A stretch of DNA of 64,000 nucleotides. Source: Desulfuromonas sp. AOP6 (GTDB taxonomy: Bacteria; Desulfobacterota; Desulfuromonadia; Desulfuromonadales; SZUA-540). Numbering within the stretch: position 1 is the first letter of the stretch; every line of letters starts with the position of its first letter. The translations under genes and the position numbers were made by a program. The notes under the pieces were generated by a model that worked only from the letters and a program-made list of their open reading frames with translations, did no database searches and was not told the DNA's origin. The stretch is from the NCBI RefSeq assembly GCF_009731355.2, contig NZ_AP022810.1:1020001-1084000 (forward strand), read 5' to 3'. Of this stretch, positions 62,102 through 64,000 are shown one piece after another.

Positions 62102-64000
62102 TTATGTCGGAATGTCCTCTTCCTTTTTTGCAGCGGCCGGTTTTTTTCGGCGGGCAGGACGTTTGGCGGCGGGTTTATCGGAGGCCGTCTCGCCGGTGAT
62201 ACTCTTTTGCTCAGGAGCCGCTTGTGTCGCTTCCTGTGGGCCGTCATGTTCAGTGGTTTTCGCAGTATCGCTCTTTTTGGTGGTTGTGCGTCGGCGACTT
62301 CTGGCCACCGGTTTTTTGTCCTCAGCCACCATGGCTGAGTCGGTTTTTGCAGGCTTAATTTCCGTCTCGTCAGAGGCAGCCACTTTTTTTGCCGGCGTTT
62401 TCGCGGTGCTTCGGCTACGTCTGGCTCGTACAGCTTTGCCTGCAGTTTCCTCTTTTGGTGCCGATGGTTTTTCGACCGCCTTGTTCTTGGCAAGCTCAGG
62501 AACTGCCCTGGTTGAGTCCTCGCCAGGTCCGCCGAATTCTGGGGAGGGCTGCTCTGCTCTAGCGGTATCTGTCTTCCTGGCCGATTCTTTCTGTTCTTCG
62601 TCTGTCGGTGTTGCTGGTTTACTTGGCCGCCGGCGGCGTTTTTTACGGGCTGCTTCCGCGCTTTTTTCTACGGTTGCCTCTGTGGCTTGAATCTCATCAG
62701 TTGGGGGCGAAGAGGCTTGCGGCGTTGAATTGGCGACGAAAGTTTGATCGTCCTTCCCAGGTGATTCCGTTGCGGCCTCTGCGACAGGTGCTGCCTCGGT
62801 CTCCTGTGCAGGCGATTTGCCTGTGGAAGGTTTGCGTCTGCGTCTGGGGCGTTTTTTGGGCGGGGCGGCTTCTGCCGGCGTCTGTTCACTTTCCAGAGCG
62901 GGACTGCCGGAGTCTTCGGTGGCCGATTCCTCCTCGCCATCCTTTTCATAAGGAAACTCGTCCGTCGCTTCGGCGCTGGTCTCGGCGCCTTCCGTCGGTT
63001 TTTTCTTGCGCCGTCGCCGCCGTTTCTTTCCCTCTTTTTCCGGTTCCGTTGTTTTTTCCGCCTTGACGAGAACGCTTTCCTCTTCACTGGGGTTTTCACC
63101 GGCAAGGGGCTGAGGCTGGGACGTGCTGAATTCGACGGGGGCCACTTCCTCCCGGCTTTCCTTTTCCCGTTTCTGGAAGGTCAGCTCCATCTGGCCAGAA
63201 ATGAGGTCGGGCTTTCCTTTGATCATGATGGAGACATTGCGTGAGCGTTCTAGTTCAATCAATTCCTCACGCTTGCTGTTCAACAGATAGGTGGCCACTT
63301 CCAGGGGAACCTCCCCTTCGATGCGGTCAATCTGGCCGCGGGCAATGCCGCCGTACACTTTGCGCAGAAAAGCGATGGCCTGGGTCTCGACGCTCTTAAT
63401 GCGGCCGGTGCCGTGGCAATGAGCGCAGGTGTTATAGGTGCCCTCGGCCAGGGCGGCTTTGATGCGCTGACGGCTCATTTCCAGCAGACCGAATTGGGAA
63501 CTGATGCGGCCCACGGTGACGCGTGCCTTGTCATCTTTCAGGGCGTCTTTGAGGTTTTTTTCCACCTCGCGAATATGCTGGCGGTCGCGCATGTCGATGA
63601 AATCGACGACGATCAGGCCGCCCAGGTCGCGCAGGCGCAGCTGACGACCGATTTCGGTGGCCGCTTCAAGGTTGGTTTTGTAGGCCGTGGCTTCTACGCC
63701 CTGCTCACCGGCCATTTTTCCTGAATTCACATCGATGGCCACCAGGGCTTCGGTCGAGTCGATAACAATAGAGCCGCCGGAGGGCAGCGGCACCTTGTTT
63801 TTACTGATCGTTTCGATCTGTTCTTCGATCTGGTAGCGGGCGAAGATGGGACGGCGCTCCTGGTGCAGTTTGACCAGATGGGCGTATTCAGGCATGACCT
63901 GCTGGAAAAAATCCTTCGCTTCCTGGAAGACCCTGGGATCGTCGATGAGGACTTCGTCCATGTCTTTGCTGAAGTAGTCTCGAATGGAACGGATGACCAG
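62102..64000 (-). CDS. Ribonuclease E/G with long basic low-complexity tail, 5' end beyond window
   Basis: The C-terminal 632 residues are present; the frame is open to the right edge. The catalytic part shows the metal-binding Asp pair in VAIDVNSGK and GLIVVDFIDMRD, and the zinc-link CAHCHGTGRIKSVETQ. After about 285 visible residues an Ala/Glu/Pro/Thr-rich tail of some 340 residues contains six or more basic clusters (KKRRRRRKKKPT, KKRPRRRRKPS, KKRRRRPSKP, RARRSRSTAK, ARSRRRTTTKKS, KRPARRKKPAAAKK). Such a tail could bind RNA and degradosome partners. RNase G lacks it, so the protein behaves more like RNase E. Confidence 0.92.
   Translation of the reverse strand: MVIRSIRDYFSKDMDEVLIDDPRVFQEAKDFFQQVMPEYAHLVKLHQERRPIFARYQIEEQIETISKNKVPLPSGGSIVIDSTEALVAIDVNSGKMAGEQGVEATAYKTNLEAATEIGRQLRLRDLGGLIVVDFIDMRDRQHIREVEKNLKDALKDDKARVTVGRISSQFGLLEMSRQRIKAALAEGTYNTCAHCHGTGRIKSVETQAIAFLRKVYGGIARGQIDRIEGEVPLEVATYLLNSKREELIELERSRNVSIMIKGKPDLISGQMELTFQKREKESREEVAPVEFSTSQPQPLAGENPSEEESVLVKAEKTTEPEKEGKKRRRRRKKKPTEGAETSAEATDEFPYEKDGEEESATEDSGSPALESEQTPAEAAPPKKRPRRRRKPSTGKSPAQETEAAPVAEAATESPGKDDQTFVANSTPQASSPPTDEIQATEATVEKSAEAARKKRRRRPSKPATPTDEEQKESARKTDTARAEQPSPEFGGPGEDSTRAVPELAKNKAVEKPSAPKEETAGKAVRARRSRSTAKTPAKKVAASDETEIKPAKTDSAMVAEDKKPVARSRRRTTTKKSDTAKTTEHDGPQEATQAAPEQKSITGETASDKPAAKRPARRKKPAAAKKEEDIPT

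Overview
The window looks like the chromosome of a free-living, anaerobic or metal/sulfur-reducing member of the Desulfuromonadales (Geobacter, Desulfuromonas or Pelobacter type). Pointers are an octaheme c-type cytochrome of the tetrathionate-reductase family, a c-heme motif in a DsbC-like oxidoreductase, several sigma-54 signatures, a PTS-Ntr enzyme I, a glnK-amtB-porin operon, and a sigma-54 activator carrying an FeFe-hydrogenase-like sensor domain. Genes are dense, the codon use is even, and no prophage, insertion sequence or CRISPR array is visible. The taxonomic call is inference from gene content.

Layout. 1-3.9 kb (minus): lpxC behind a good -24/-12 promoter, then NtrY/NtrX-like two-component genes, the second cut by the window edge. 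4-10.3 kb (minus): UbiB-like kinase, phasin-like protein, patatin, a frameshifted DUF2905 gene, a 784-aa protein of unknown family and a coiled-coil lipoprotein. 10.3-16.7 kb (minus): degenerate GGDEF protein, ruvB-ruvA-ruvC, yebC, a cytidylate-kinase-like/BON fusion and glpX. 16.9-20.2 kb (plus): GDPD, HAD hydrolase, MidA-like methyltransferase, NifU-like protein and a small orphan. 20.3-21.9 kb (minus): octaheme cytochrome with a strongly structured leader. 22.2-28.7 kb: aldehyde dehydrogenase, L,D-transpeptidase, TraB-like membrane protein, a predicted 6S-like RNA and an orphan histidine kinase. 28.8-31.6 kb (plus): glnK-amtB-torF with a sigma-54 promoter and a leader that fits an ANTAR-controlled antiterminator. 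Then tRNA-Arg, a macro-domain protein, a flavoprotein, htpG, a second patatin and small enzymes up to 38.4 kb.

38.4-45.7 kb (minus) is the most unusual region. It holds ptsP, a perfect sigma-54 promoter followed about 60-100 nt later by an intrinsic terminator (a predicted sigma-54-dependent small RNA), the hydrogenase-like/AAA+ regulator just upstream of it, and two peptide-ABC ATPases with no permeases. 45.7-62.1 kb (plus, except mntP) is mostly housekeeping: tex, a PHP phosphoesterase, rlmKL, ybaK, L,D-transpeptidase, TM2 and DUF309 proteins, a receiver-PilZ protein, gloA, mntP, a DsbC-like protein, fabI, hflX, an MltD-like transglycosylase, a TPR protein and an Smr protein. The window ends inside an RNase E/G gene (minus) with a very long basic tail.

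Functionally, nitrogen and sigma-54 control recurs: NtrYX, sigma-54 sites before lpxC, glnK and the predicted sRNA, PtsP and GlnK. Envelope maintenance is the other theme (LpxC, two L,D-transpeptidases, lytic transglycosylase, patatins, FabI). All regulatory calls are read by eye from sequence and have not been tested by folding or database search.
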